From the NCBI RefSeq assembly GCF_029589435.1, contig NZ_JARRAG010000004.1, positions 1-64,000 on the forward strand: a stretch of DNA of 64,000 nt. The letters run 5' to 3'. This document shows, in pieces, positions 9,366 to 19,457 of the stretch (position 1 is the first letter of the stretch; every line of letters starts with the position of its first letter). Under the pieces are notes generated by a model. That model worked only from the letters and a program-made list of their open reading frames with translations, had not been told where the DNA came from and did no database searches. Made by a program: the position numbers and the translations under genes. This stretch comes from Paludisphaera mucosa. GTDB lineage: Bacteria; Planctomycetota; Planctomycetia; Isosphaerales; Isosphaeraceae.

Positions 9366-9869
9366 GTGAGATTTTACAAGGCCGTCGTCGTCCTGGGGCT
9401 CGCGATCGTCGCCGGCTGCTCCGGAGGCGGGGGCGAGGAGGACTCCTACTCGCTCGTCCCCGTCGAGGGCAAGTTGACGCTCGACGGGAAGCCGCTGGAA
9501 GGGGCGTCGATCACGTTCAACGCCTCTCAGGGTAACAACCCGCCGACCGACGGGGGCGACGTGACCGGCGCCGACGGGACCTTCTCGGCGAAGTATCGCA
9601 ACCGCTCCGGGCTCGCGCCGGGGACCTACAAGATCACGGTCCATCAGCCGAAGGCGGCCCTCCCGGGAAAGCCGGCGCCCCCCGATCTCGACCCGTTCAT
9701 GATGAGCCTGGCGATCGACGCCGCCAACAAAAAGAAGGGTCCCAGGAAAACGGCCGCGATCGATCAGCCCTGGATCTACAGCGAAATCGACCGCACCCCG
9801 CTCTCCCACCAGGTCTCCGTGGGAGGCGACGTCGACCTCGTGTTCGACCTCAAATCGACTCTGAAGTGA
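9366..9869 (+). CDS. Exported lipoprotein with transthyretin-like/carboxypeptidase-regulatory fold
   Basis: About 167 residues from the GTG at 9366, preceded by GGAG at 9352-9355; a TTG at 9339 in the same frame is the alternative start. The signal sequence is short and ends in a lipobox (VAGC), so it is predicted to be a lipoprotein. The mature part begins VPVEGKLTLDGKPLEGASITF and continues with PGTYKITVHQPK, the beta-sandwich pattern of carboxypeptidase regulatory-like domains. Such small lipoproteins sit beside DUF1559 genes across Planctomycetes. Function unknown. Confidence 0.82.
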   Translation: MRFYKAVVVLGLAIVAGCSGGGGEEDSYSLVPVEGKLTLDGKPLEGASITFNASQGNNPPTDGGDVTGADGTFSAKYRNRSGLAPGTYKITVHQPKAALPGKPAPPDLDPFMMSLAIDAANKKKGPRKTAAIDQPWIYSEIDRTPLSHQVSVGGDVDLVFDLKSTLK

Positions 9870-10065
9870 CGGCCCGCGGGACTCACCCGACGACGTCGAC
9901 GGGTCGGGCGGCCATCCGTCCCCGCCCGCCGACGTCGCGGTGCGTCCTTTCGGCCGCCGGCCTGGGCGCTCGGGTCGGGGGGCGCGAAGGCCGATCGGGC
10001 TTCAGAATCACCACATGCGACGCAGGCCCTTTCGGCCCCCTAATCGACAGGGAAACGATACGCTC

Positions 10066-12939
10066 ATGACTTCCGAACGATCGTCGTTCGCGGACGCTGA
10101 ACGGGCCGCGTCGTCGATGAACGTCCTGTTCGCCCTCGGCGGATCGTCCTTGCAGGCGTCCTTCGTCATCGCCTTTCTGGCCCTCCTCGGCGCGGCCGTC
10201 CACGCGGGCGACGGCGCGGAGCGGGAAGCCTTCTTCGAGGCGAAGGTCCGGCCGATCCTGGCGGACCGCTGCTTCGGCTGCCACTCGGCGAAGGCGGGGA
10301 GGATCAAGGGCAACCTCGCGCTCGACTCGCTCGAAGGGCTTTTCAAAGGGGGAGACCTCGGGCCGGCCGTCCAGCCGGGGCGGCCCGAAGAAAGTCTCCT
10401 CGTCCAGGCGATCGGATATCAGGACGACTCGGTGAAGATGCCGCCGAAGCAGAAGCTGTCGGAGGAGGAGATCGCCGTCCTCCGACGATGGGTGGCCGAG
10501 GGCCCGACCTTCCCGAAGTCGGCCGCGTCGCCGGCCGCCAGGGCCCCGGGGATCGATTTCGCCAGGGCTCGAGGCCACTGGGCGTACCAACCCTTCAGCC
10601 GCCGAGAACCCCCGCCGGTCGAGGATGAAGCGTGGCCCTCGACCCCCGTCGACCCGTTCGTATTGGCGAAGCTGGAGGCCGCCGGCCTCTCCCCGTCGCC
10701 GCCGGCCGACCGCCGCACGCTCCTGCGACGGGCCTATTACGACCTGATCGGCCTGCCGCCGACCGCCGAGGAGATCGCCGCGTTCGAGGCCGACCGATCG
10801 GACGACGCCTTCGCGAAGGTCGTCGACCGGCTGCTGGCCTCGCCCCGCTACGGCGAGCGCTGGGGGCGGCACTGGCTGGACGTCGCCCGCTACGCCGACT
10901 CGAAGGACGGCGTGCTCATGTACGGCGACGACCGGATCCGGCCCTACGCCTACACCTATCGCGACTATGTCGTGCGGTCGTTCAACGAGGACGCGCCTTT
11001 CGATCGGATGATCCGCGAACAGCTCGCGGCCGACGCGGTCGCGCCCAAGGACGAGCCCTGGCGGCTCGCGGCGATGGGCTTCCTGACGCTGGGCCGGGCC
11101 TTCGACAACAACGTCCACGACCAGATCGACGACAAAATCGACGTCGTGAGCCGCGGCCTGCTCGGCCTGACGGTCGCCTGCGCCCGCTGCCACGACCACA
11201 AGTACGACCCGATCCCCACCGCCGATTACTATTCGCTCTACGGCGTCTTCGCCGGTGCCGAGGCCCCGCTCGAGCTTCCCGCGATCGACGACCCCGAGCG
11301 GACGCCCGACCGCAAGGCGTTCGAGGACTCGGCGAACGTCAAGCGCTCCGAGATCCGGAGGTTCCTCGACGATCAGTACGTGATGCTCTCCGAGGAGGCC
11401 GCCAGGCGGTCCGGCGACTATCTGATCCAGGCCGCGACCACGCCCCCCGACCCGCTGGAGACGGCCGTCTTCTTCATGTCCCTCGACCGCGAACAGCTCC
11501 GCCCGCCGCTCGTCGCCCGTTGGCGACGCCTCCTCAAGCGTCGCGCCGACCCGGCCGATCCCGTCTTCGGTCCGCTGTCGCAACTGATGAAGCTCGACGA
11601 CGAGGCGGTCGCCGACCGATCGGCCGCGATCCTCGCGAGTTGGGCCGAACGACCCGCGGGGACCGGGCTCGACGCCCTCAATCCGCTCGTATCCTCGGCC
11701 CTGAAGGCCGGCCTGCTTCGATGCCGGTCCGACGTGGCCCGCGCCTACGCCGACCTCTTCCGCCGGACCTACGAGGAATCCAGGTCGGCGCCTGACGGCC
11801 TGGCCGACGACGCGGCTCGGCGGCAGATCCTCGACGTCATCCGCGGCTCGGAGAGCCCGTCCCACATCACGCGCGGCCAGACGGTGGCGTTCATGTCGCG
11901 CGTCGACATCGACGCTTACGGCCCCAAGATCGTCGAGCTGGATCGGATGACCGTGAAGGCGTCGGACCCCGCGCCGCGGGCGATGGTCCTGGTCGACGCC
12001 GAACAACCCTACGCGCCGAGGGTCTTCGTCCGGGGCAACCCCGCCCAGCCGGGCGACGCGGTGCCTCGGCGGTTCTTGCACATCCTCTCCGGCGACGATG
12101 CAAAGCCCTTCGCCCGCGGCGGCGGCCGGCTCGACCTCGCGGAGGCGATCGCCGACCCGAAGAATCCGCTCACGGGTCGCGTGATCGTCAATCGCGTCTG
12201 GATGCACCACTTCGGCGAGCCCCTCGTCTCCACCCCCAGCGACTTCGGCGAGCGCAGCACACCCCCGACCCACCCCGAACTCCTCGACGACCTCGCCGCG
12301 CGATTCGTCGAGGGGGGCTGGTCCGTCAAGTCCCTCCACCGCCTGATCGTGCTCTCCAGCACCTACCGGCAGTCGAGCGCCGATCGCCCCGAATGCCGGA
12401 AGGTCGACCCCGAGAACAGGCTCATGTGGCGTGCGAACCGCCGTCGGCTCGACTTCGAGGCCATGCGCGACACGCTCCTGGCCGTCTCGGGCCGGCTCGA
12501 CGCCACGATGTACGGCCGGCCGGTCGACGTCGCGAACGACCCCGGGAACGCCCGCCGCTCGGTCTATGGTCTGATAGACCGCCAGAGTTTCCCGGCCGTC
12601 TTCCGCGCTTTCGACCTCGCCAGCCCCGACGTCTCCGCCGAGCGCCGGCCGATGACGACGGTCCCCCAGCAGGCCCTCTTCGGCATGAATGCGCCTCTGG
12701 TCGCCGAACAGGCGAAGGCCCTCGCCGCCCGACCCGAAATCGCCGCCGCGGATCCGCGCGACGCGGTCCGGGCCCTCTATCGGCTGATCCTCGCCCGCGC
12801 CGCAGGCGGCGACGAGGTCGAGTCGGCGGCCCGCTTCCTCCGCAGCCTGGACGACGATCCGGGCGAGCCGGGGCTCGCCCCCCTGGCCCAGCTCGCCCAG
12901 GTGCTCCTGATCTCGAACGAGGCCATGTTCGTCGATTGA
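10066..12939 (+). CDS. DUF1549/DUF1553 planctomycete cytochrome (PSCyt1-PSCyt2-PSD1)
   Basis: 957 residues from the ATG at 10066. The segment at 19-48 is hydrophobic and likely an export signal. A PSCyt1 c-type haem motif C69-F-G-C72-H73 sits in a short cytochrome-like domain (KVRPILADRCFGCH ... MPPKQKLSEEEIAVLRRWV). DUF1549 follows at about 165-390 with a second motif CARCHDHKYDPI, and DUF1553 lies at about 680-930 (NPLTGRVIVNRVWMHHFGEPLV; TVPQQALFGMN). These proteins are almost restricted to Planctomycetes and relatives and occur in pairs with DUF1501 proteins; a role in periplasmic degradation of complex carbon is proposed for the family but the reaction is unknown. The next gene, 38 bp downstream, is its DUF1501 partner. 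Confidence 0.93.
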   Translation: MTSERSSFADAERAASSMNVLFALGGSSLQASFVIAFLALLGAAVHAGDGAEREAFFEAKVRPILADRCFGCHSAKAGRIKGNLALDSLEGLFKGGDLGPAVQPGRPEESLLVQAIGYQDDSVKMPPKQKLSEEEIAVLRRWVAEGPTFPKSAASPAARAPGIDFARARGHWAYQPFSRREPPPVEDEAWPSTPVDPFVLAKLEAAGLSPSPPADRRTLLRRAYYDLIGLPPTAEEIAAFEADRSDDAFAKVVDRLLASPRYGERWGRHWLDVARYADSKDGVLMYGDDRIRPYAYTYRDYVVRSFNEDAPFDRMIREQLAADAVAPKDEPWRLAAMGFLTLGRAFDNNVHDQIDDKIDVVSRGLLGLTVACARCHDHKYDPIPTADYYSLYGVFAGAEAPLELPAIDDPERTPDRKAFEDSANVKRSEIRRFLDDQYVMLSEEAARRSGDYLIQAATTPPDPLETAVFFMSLDREQLRPPLVARWRRLLKRRADPADPVFGPLSQLMKLDDEAVADRSAAILASWAERPAGTGLDALNPLVSSALKAGLLRCRSDVARAYADLFRRTYEESRSAPDGLADDAARRQILDVIRGSESPSHITRGQTVAFMSRVDIDAYGPKIVELDRMTVKASDPAPRAMVLVDAEQPYAPRVFVRGNPAQPGDAVPRRFLHILSGDDAKPFARGGGRLDLAEAIADPKNPLTGRVIVNRVWMHHFGEPLVSTPSDFGERSTPPTHPELLDDLAARFVEGGWSVKSLHRLIVLSSTYRQSSADRPECRKVDPENRLMWRANRRRLDFEAMRDTLLAVSGRLDATMYGRPVDVANDPGNARRSVYGLIDRQSFPAVFRAFDLASPDVSAERRPMTTVPQQALFGMNAPLVAEQAKALAARPEIAAADPRDAVRALYRLILARAAGGDEVESAARFLRSLDDDPGEPGLAPLAQLAQVLLISNEAMFVD

Positions 12940-12977
12940 TTTATCAACGCCCTTTCTACCCCCGCGGGACGTACGCC

Positions 12978-14417
12978 ATGAACGCCGACTACCGGCCCCC
13001 CCTATCGCGACGCCAGGCCATCCAGCGACTCGGGACCGGCTTCGGCATGCTCGGCCTGTCGGCGATGCTGGACGAGGCCGGGCTGATGGGCCTCACCGCG
13101 GCTCGCGCGTCGACGCCCGAGGCCCCTCGTACGCCGCTCGCCCCCAGGCCCCCCCACTTCGCCCCCAGGGCGAAGCGGGTGATCCACATCTACCTGAACG
13201 GCGGCCCGAGCCAAGTCGACACCTTCGACCCGAAGCCGACGCTCACGAGGTACGACGGCAGGCCGCTCCCGCAAGGCAACCTCTCCACCGAGCAGCGGAC
13301 CGGGGCGGCGATGGGCTCGCCCTTCAAGTTCCGCAAGTACGGCGAGAGCGGACTCCCGATCAGCGAGATCTTCGAGCGCACCGCGGCGCACGCCGACGAC
13401 CTCTGCGTCATCCGCTCGATGCAGGCCGACACGCCAAACCACGAGCAGTCGATGCGGCTGATGAACTGCGGGGACGAACGGCTGCCTCGGCCCAGCATGG
13501 GTTCCTGGTTGACGTACGGCCTCGGCTCGGAGAATGAGAACCTGCCGGCGTACGTCTCGATGTGCCCCGGCCTCCCCGTCGCCGACGTCTCGAACTGGCG
13601 GTCGGCCTTCCTGCCGGGCGTTTATCAGGGGACGTACGTCGACAGTCGCAAGGAGAAGGCCGAGGACCTGATCGAGGACATCCGCAACGCCCGCCTTTCC
13701 GCTCGCGAGCAGCGCCGGCAGCTCGATCTCCTGGCCGAAATGAATCGACGTCATCGGGAATCGCGCGCCGAGGATGATGCGCTCGACGCCCGGATCGCCA
13801 GCTTCGAACTGGCCTACCGAATGCAGATGGAAGCGACCGACGCCTTCGACGTCGAGCAGGAACCGCGACACGTCCGCGATATGTACGGCCCCGGCGTCCA
13901 AGCCCGCCAACTCCTTATCGCCCGCCGCTTGATCGAACGCGGCGTACGGTTCGTCCAGCTCTTCCACGGCGACGTCCAACCCTGGGACAACCACGACAAG
14001 CTCCCGGCCGGCCACCGAAAACTCGGCCTCGAATGCGACCAGGGGATCGCGGCCCTGCTGACCGACCTCAAGCGTCGCGGCCTGTTCGAAGACACGCTGG
14101 TCCTCTGCGGCGGCGAATTCGGCCGCACTCCGACGGTGGAGATGGTCAAGGGGAAGGCCGGGACGGGTCGCGACCACAATCACTGGGGCTTCTCGGTCTG
14201 GCTCGCCGGCGGCGGCGTCAAGGGTGGTCATATCCACGGCGCGACCGACGACGTCGGATACAAGGCCGTGGAATCCCCGGTCCACATCCATGACCTCCAC
14301 GCCACGATCCTCCACCTTCTCGGCCTCGACCACACGCGGCTCACCTATCGCCACGCCGGCCGCGACTTCCGCCTGACCGACGTCCACGGGAGCGTCGTCG
14401 AAGGGATCCTGGCTTGA
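12978..14417 (+). CDS. DUF1501 family protein (sulfatase-like fold), Tat-type leader
   Basis: 479 residues from the ATG at 12978. The N terminus PLSRRQAIQRLGTGFGMLGLSAML has a twin-arginine motif, so folded export by Tat is likely. Family landmarks include VIHIYLNGGPSQVDTFDPKP near residue 70, the CGGEFGRTP segment, and GRDHNHWGFSVWLAGGGVKGG near the C terminus, with HDLHATILHLLGLDH at the end. DUF1501 proteins resemble alkaline phosphatase/sulfatase superfamily members but have no assigned reaction. It forms an operon with the DUF1549/DUF1553 gene just upstream. Confidence 0.93.
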   Translation: MNADYRPPLSRRQAIQRLGTGFGMLGLSAMLDEAGLMGLTAARASTPEAPRTPLAPRPPHFAPRAKRVIHIYLNGGPSQVDTFDPKPTLTRYDGRPLPQGNLSTEQRTGAAMGSPFKFRKYGESGLPISEIFERTAAHADDLCVIRSMQADTPNHEQSMRLMNCGDERLPRPSMGSWLTYGLGSENENLPAYVSMCPGLPVADVSNWRSAFLPGVYQGTYVDSRKEKAEDLIEDIRNARLSAREQRRQLDLLAEMNRRHRESRAEDDALDARIASFELAYRMQMEATDAFDVEQEPRHVRDMYGPGVQARQLLIARRLIERGVRFVQLFHGDVQPWDNHDKLPAGHRKLGLECDQGIAALLTDLKRRGLFEDTLVLCGGEFGRTPTVEMVKGKAGTGRDHNHWGFSVWLAGGGVKGGHIHGATDDVGYKAVESPVHIHDLHATILHLLGLDHTRLTYRHAGRDFRLTDVHGSVVEGILA

Positions 14418-14773
14418 CGGGGGTGACACCCGCCGCACCAGGTGCGGTCATCTCACGATGAGGCGACCGCGTCTGTCGTCGCGGCCGAAAGGCGAGACGA
14501 TCAGGCTCTCGACCCGCAGCGCCCCGATCCCGGATCCCGAAGCGGCGCTCGTCGGAAAACCCATACCCCTCCGTTACAGCGACTTGTGGAGGTCCCCTCT
14601 TTCCGCGGAGGCGACCCCGACCGGGGGAGGTTCGACTTCGATCTCGAAGATCCGCTCCTCCCCACACCCCCCCGAGCCGGCCGCCACAGCGACCGTTCCA
14701 CCTGAGGCCGCGCCGGAGCCGGCCTCCGCGACTCCCACCCCGCCCGCCGTCACACGCCGGAGAGGATCGCCCG
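14418..14773. other. Intergenic region downstream of DUF1501 gene
   Basis: 356 bp. Directly after the stop lie two adjacent dyads (14421-14447, listed separately). The remainder is proline-rich-looking open frame on the plus strand without family signature or ribosome site, so no gene is called. The promoter for the ceramidase fusion gene should be in this stretch. Confidence 0.4.
14421..14447 (+). terminator. Tandem short dyads after the DUF1501 gene (possible terminator or operator)
   Basis: GGGTG-a-CACCC at 14421-14431 and CCGCACC-a-GGTGCGG at 14433-14447, the second a 15-bp interrupted palindrome. They start 4 bp after the stop codon. No T-run follows, so Rho-independent termination is uncertain; the very short spacers could equally suit a protein-binding site. 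Confidence 0.35.
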
Positions 14774-17700
14774 ATGCCCAAGACGCTCGAATCACGGAGT
14801 AGGCGGCTGCGGCCGCTCGTCGTCCTCATCGCTCTCGGGATCGCCGCGGGGGCCGACGACGACGGGGCTGCGGCCGAACTTCCGACGACCGACGTGGGCG
14901 CCGCGCGCGCGGACGTCACCCCCGACTACTCGATCCGTTTGAGCGGCTACGGGGCTCGGACGACGGGCTCGGTCGGGGTCGACCAGAAGATCTGGGCCAA
15001 GGCCCTGGCGATCGGCTCGGACGCGGAAGGGCCGAGGGTGCTCGTCTCGGTCGACAACCTGGGCGTCCCGGACGCCGTGGTCGAGGAGGTCGCCGGCAGA
15101 CTGAGGCGTCATGCGGGCATCCCCCGCGAACGCTTCGTGGTCTCGTCGTCGCACACGCATAGCGCCCCTTGCGTCTCCGGCTGCGCCGACAACATCTTCT
15201 CCAGGGCCGTCCCCGACCACGAGCTGGCGACGATCCGCCGCTACACGGGAGAGCTGACCGACCGCATCGAGGAGGTCGCCGTCGCCGCGCTCGCGGCGCG
15301 GGCGCCGGCGCGGCTCGCTTGGTCGGAGGGACGCGCCGGATTCGCGCGCAATCGTCGGACGCGGGGAGGGCCCGTCGACCACGCCCTTCCGGTCTTGAAG
15401 GCGACCGGGAGGGACGGCAAAATCCTGGCGATCCTGCTCAACTACGCGTGCCACTGCACGACGGTCGTTCCGGCCGACAATACGATCCACGGCGACTGGG
15501 CCGGCGTCGCCCAGGAGGAGGTCGAGCGCGAGCTGCCCGGCGCGATGGCGCTGACGGTCATCGGCTGCGGCGCCGATTCCGACCCGTCGCCTCGCGAAAC
15601 GCCCGGGGCTGTGGAGAAGCACGGACGAGAGATCGCCCAGGAGGTCAAACGCATGCTATCCGGGACCTGGATCGACCTGCCCGCGCCGCCCGAGGCCCGG
15701 TTCCGGCGGGTCAAGGTTCCCCTCGACGCGCCGCCCACCCGCGCGCAGCTCGAAGCGACCGTGAAGGCGGGCGGCCACGGGGCCTACAACGCCTCGACCC
15801 AACTGGCCCGGCTCGATCGCGGCGAGCCGCTCCAGGAGGCGCTCGACTACCCCGTCCAGACCTGGAGGTTCGGCGACCGGCTGGTCATGGTCTTCCTCGC
15901 GGGCGAGGTCGTCGTCGACTACGCCCTCCGGCTCAAGACCGAGCTGGACGCGAGCCGCGTCTGGGTCACGGCCTATTCCAACGACGTCCCGTGCTACATC
16001 CCGTCCGAGCGCGTGCTCCGGGAAGGGGGATACGAAGGGGGCGAGGCCATGGCCTACTACGGCCGGCCCGCCCGGCTGAAGGCGGGGGTCGAAGACCTGA
16101 TCGTCTCGACCGCGCTCGGCCTCGTCCCCGAGGAGTTCCGGTCCGGGCGGAAGGTGGACGTCGAGGCCCCGCCGCCGATGTCGCCCCAGGACTCGTTGCG
16201 GTCGATCCGCGTCAAGCCGGGTCTCCGCGTGGAGCTCGTCGCTTGCGAGCCCCTGGTCGTGGCCCCCGTGGCGATCGACTTCGCGGCCGACGGCTCGCTC
16301 TGGGTCTGCGAGATGCGCGACTACCCGAGCGGGATGGACGGCAAGTACAAGCCGGGCGGCGTGATCAAGCGGCTTCGCGACTCCGACGGCGACGACCGCT
16401 ACGACACGGCCGTGAACTTCCTCGAAAACGTCCCGTTCCCCACCGGGGTCATGGCGTGGCGCAATGGCGCCCTGATCTGTTCGGCGCCCGACGTGATCTA
16501 CGCCGAGGACCTCGACGGCGACGGCAAGGCCGACCTGAAGAAGGTCCTCTTCACCGGCTTCGAGACGGGCAACTACCAGGGCCGAGTCAACGGCCTGTCG
16601 TACAACATGGACAACTGGATCTACGGCGCGAACGGGATCATCGGCGGCGTGATCAAGGGGGACGTCTCCGGGCGGATCGTCGACCTCGGCGTCCGCGACT
16701 TCCGACTCCGGCCCGACGACGGCCGGCTGGAGCTGGCCTCAGGGCAGTCGCAGAGCGGCCGCGTCCACGACGACTGGGGCGCCCAGTTCGGCAACAACAA
16801 CGGCAACTGGCTTTTCCAGTTCCCCATGCCCGAGCACGCCGCTCGTCGCAATCCCTGGGTCGCCCCGCCGCCACCGCTCGTCGACGTCCCTCGTTACGAC
16901 GAACGCCACCGGCTCTTCCCGATCAGTCGCACGCTGGAGCGCTTCAACGACCCCCAAACCGCCGATCACGCCACGTCCTCGTGCGGGCCGTGCATCTACC
17001 GCGACACCCTGCTCGGCGCCGAGTACGCGGGTGATGCGTTCGTCTGCGAGCCGGTGCACAACGTCGTCCATCGCGAGGTCCTCGATCCCGACGGCGTCCT
17101 GTTCGCGGGTCGGCGCGCCGACGACGAACAGGCCTCGGAGTTCCTCGCTTCGACCGACAACTGGTTCCGCCCCGTCCAGGCGCGCGCCGGGCCCGACGGC
17201 GCGCTCTACGTCGTCGACATGTACCGGTTCGTCATCGAGCACCCGCGATGGATCAGCCCCGACCGGCTCGCGAAGCTCGACGTGCGGGCCGGCGAGGACA
17301 GGGGCCGCATCTACCGCGTCGTCGTCGGCGCCAGGCGGCCCCGGCGCGTCCCCGACCTCGATCGGCTGGCGACCCCGGCGCTCGCCGAGGCCCTCGACTC
17401 GACCAACGGAACCCTGCGCGACCTCGTCCAGCGCGTCCTAGTCCACCGCGGCGACCGCTCGGCCGTGCCCGCGCTGGAGAAGATAGCCGCCGCGAGCGCG
17501 CGTCCCGAGGCCAGGGCCCAGGCCCTCTGGGCGCTTGACGGCCTGGGAGCCCTGACGCCGACGGCCGTCCGCGCCGCGCTGGCGGATGCGTGTCCGGCCG
17601 TCCGCGGCCAGGCCGTGCGACTCGCCGAACCCTGGCTGGGCAAGGACGAGGAATTGGCCCGGAAGGTCCTGGCGCTGGTGGACGACCCCGACGTCCTCAT

Positions 17701-19399
17701 CCGGTTCCAGCTCGCGATGAGCCTCGGCGAGTGGGACGACCCGCGAGTCGGCGAGGCGCTCGGCCGGCTGGCGGTCGCGACGCCGGCGGACCTCTGGGTC
17801 GCGGCGGCGATCCTCAGTTCGGCCAAGGGGAAGAGCGCCCCGATCCTCGCGGCGCTCGTCTCGCCTGGGGCGGACGCCGGGGCCCGATCCTCGATGATCG
17901 GGCCGCTGATCGCCACCCTGGCGAACTCCGGCCCCCCCGCAGAGCTCGCCGAGGCGACGGCGGCGATCGCCCGCCCTGAGTCCGACGGAACCTACGCGCC
18001 GTGGCGGTTCGCGGCGCTGGCGGAGGTCCTCGACGCCGGCGGGAAGATCCCGGACGATCGCCGGGGCGGCCTCCTCCCCATCCTCGACGCCGCGCGTCGC
18101 ACCGCCGACGATGCGGAGGCGGCCGCCGCGAGCCGGGCGACGGCCGTGCGGCTGATCGGACGCGACGCGGGCCGGCGCGGCGAGGATCGCGCGGCGTTGA
18201 TCGCGCTGCTCGATCCGAGGAACCCGCGCGCGGTCCAGTCGGCGGCGGTCCGCGGACTGGCCGGGCTCGCCGACGCGGAGTCGGCCGAGGGGATCTTGAG
18301 GGAGTGGGATTCGCTCGACCCGACCCTCCGTTCGGAATGCCTCGACCTCCTGCTCAGCCGGCCCGTCCTGGTGGAGGTGGTCCTCTCGACGATCGAGCGA
18401 GGGGGCCTCGCGGCGTCCGAGATCGGCGCGACGCATCGCCAGCGGCTCCTCGAACACGAGGACCCTTCCGTGCGCGACCGTTCTTCACGCGTGCTCGCGA
18501 GGTCCCGGACGCGCCAGGACGTGGTGGACTCCGCCATGCCCGCCCTCGCGCGCCCCGGGGACGCCGCGCGGGGCCGGGAGGTGTTCGCACGCCTCTGCGC
18601 CGCCTGCCACAGGCTGGCGGGGAAGGGGCAGGAGGTCGGGCCGGACTTGGCGGCGCTGACGGACAAGAGCCTCTCGGCGCTGACCGTCGCGATCCTGGAC
18701 CCGAACCGCGACGTCGAGGCCCGATACGTCAACGTCACCGCGGCGCTCCGGGACGGCCGCGTCCTGACCGGCCTGATCTCCTCGGCGAGCGGAGATGCGA
18801 TCACGCTGAAGCGGCAGGACGGGCTCTCCGACGTCGTCCTCCGCTCCAACCTCGAATCGATCCGTTCCTCGGGCCGCTCGCTCATGCCCGAGGGGCTCGA
18901 GAACGACCTGAAGGGGACGGACTTGGCCGATCTCGCGGCCTTTATCGCCGGCCGGCCCAAGAACGTTGAAGGCAACCGACCCGAGATGGTCGCCCAGGAG
19001 GCGGACGGCTCGATCACCCTGACGGCCAAGACCTCCGAGATCCACGGCTCGTCCCTGACCTTCGAGACGCAGTTCGAGAACCTCGGCCTCTGGCACGGCG
19101 ACGACGATTACGCCGCCTGGTCGATCCGGCTGGAGAAGCCGACGTCGTTCACCGTAGCGATGCAGTGGGCCTGCGCCGACGAGTCGGCGGGCGGCCGGTT
19201 CCGGATCGACGTGGGGGGCGAGAAGATCGAGGGATTCGTCGGCGGGACGGGCTCGCGGTCGTGGGCGAACTACCGCTCGATCTTCGTCGGCGAGGTCGAC
19301 CTGCCGGCGGGCTTCCACACGCTCTCCATCCGGCCGGCGCGACCGCTCCACGGGGCCTTTCTAGACTTGAAGTCGATCGTGCTGAGCCCGAGGCCTTGA
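14774..19399 (+). CDS. Ceramidase-like / PVC dehydrogenase / HEAT / cytochrome c fusion protein
   Basis: 1541 residues from the ATG at 14774 with an N-terminal signal (about 1-34). Residues 38-455 resemble neutral/alkaline ceramidase: VVSSSHTHSAP and NYACHCTT match the zinc-site histidine motifs of that family, and VIGCGADSDP matches its GCGGD-like segment. Residues 475-830 are a PVC-type membrane-bound dehydrogenase propeller (PVAIDFAADGSLWVCEMRDYP; RDSDGDDRYD). HEAT-like helical repeats fill about 850-1240. A c-type haem motif C1275-A-A-C1278-H1279 lies in the C-terminal cytochrome domain (VGPDLAALTDKSLSALTVAILDPN). The last 130 residues look like a carbohydrate-binding beta-sandwich. It is predicted periplasmic, hydrolysing an N-acyl or related substrate and passing electrons through the haem; this coupling is inference. 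Confidence 0.88.
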   Translation: MPKTLESRSRRLRPLVVLIALGIAAGADDDGAAAELPTTDVGAARADVTPDYSIRLSGYGARTTGSVGVDQKIWAKALAIGSDAEGPRVLVSVDNLGVPDAVVEEVAGRLRRHAGIPRERFVVSSSHTHSAPCVSGCADNIFSRAVPDHELATIRRYTGELTDRIEEVAVAALAARAPARLAWSEGRAGFARNRRTRGGPVDHALPVLKATGRDGKILAILLNYACHCTTVVPADNTIHGDWAGVAQEEVERELPGAMALTVIGCGADSDPSPRETPGAVEKHGREIAQEVKRMLSGTWIDLPAPPEARFRRVKVPLDAPPTRAQLEATVKAGGHGAYNASTQLARLDRGEPLQEALDYPVQTWRFGDRLVMVFLAGEVVVDYALRLKTELDASRVWVTAYSNDVPCYIPSERVLREGGYEGGEAMAYYGRPARLKAGVEDLIVSTALGLVPEEFRSGRKVDVEAPPPMSPQDSLRSIRVKPGLRVELVACEPLVVAPVAIDFAADGSLWVCEMRDYPSGMDGKYKPGGVIKRLRDSDGDDRYDTAVNFLENVPFPTGVMAWRNGALICSAPDVIYAEDLDGDGKADLKKVLFTGFETGNYQGRVNGLSYNMDNWIYGANGIIGGVIKGDVSGRIVDLGVRDFRLRPDDGRLELASGQSQSGRVHDDWGAQFGNNNGNWLFQFPMPEHAARRNPWVAPPPPLVDVPRYDERHRLFPISRTLERFNDPQTADHATSSCGPCIYRDTLLGAEYAGDAFVCEPVHNVVHREVLDPDGVLFAGRRADDEQASEFLASTDNWFRPVQARAGPDGALYVVDMYRFVIEHPRWISPDRLAKLDVRAGEDRGRIYRVVVGARRPRRVPDLDRLATPALAEALDSTNGTLRDLVQRVLVHRGDRSAVPALEKIAAASARPEARAQALWALDGLGALTPTAVRAALADACPAVRGQAVRLAEPWLGKDEELARKVLALVDDPDVLIRFQLAMSLGEWDDPRVGEALGRLAVATPADLWVAAAILSSAKGKSAPILAALVSPGADAGARSSMIGPLIATLANSGPPAELAEATAAIARPESDGTYAPWRFAALAEVLDAGGKIPDDRRGGLLPILDAARRTADDAEAAAASRATAVRLIGRDAGRRGEDRAALIALLDPRNPRAVQSAAVRGLAGLADAESAEGILREWDSLDPTLRSECLDLLLSRPVLVEVVLSTIERGGLAASEIGATHRQRLLEHEDPSVRDRSSRVLARSRTRQDVVDSAMPALARPGDAARGREVFARLCAACHRLAGKGQEVGPDLAALTDKSLSALTVAILDPNRDVEARYVNVTAALRDGRVLTGLISSASGDAITLKRQDGLSDVVLRSNLESIRSSGRSLMPEGLENDLKGTDLADLAAFIAGRPKNVEGNRPEMVAQEADGSITLTAKTSEIHGSSLTFETQFENLGLWHGDDDYAAWSIRLEKPTSFTVAMQWACADESAGGRFRIDVGGEKIEGFVGGTGSRSWANYRSIFVGEVDLPAGFHTLSIRPARPLHGAFLDLKSIVLSPRP

Positions 19400-19457
19400 G
19401 CCTCGACCCCGGCCGGCCCGATCGGACGATACGCCGAAGCCTTCCCAGTCACCGCCC

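Noticed and set aside
9883-12339. Long open frame on the minus strand (818 codons)
   Set aside because: It is the antisense shadow of the DUF1549/DUF1553 gene; the translation is Arg/Gly/Val-rich without domain motifs, and the plus-strand protein has clear haem and family signatures.
14458-14802. Possible 114-residue protein upstream of the ceramidase fusion
   Set aside because: Proline/Ser/Arg-rich, no ribosome site, overlaps the next gene start, no family signature; regarded as chance open frame.
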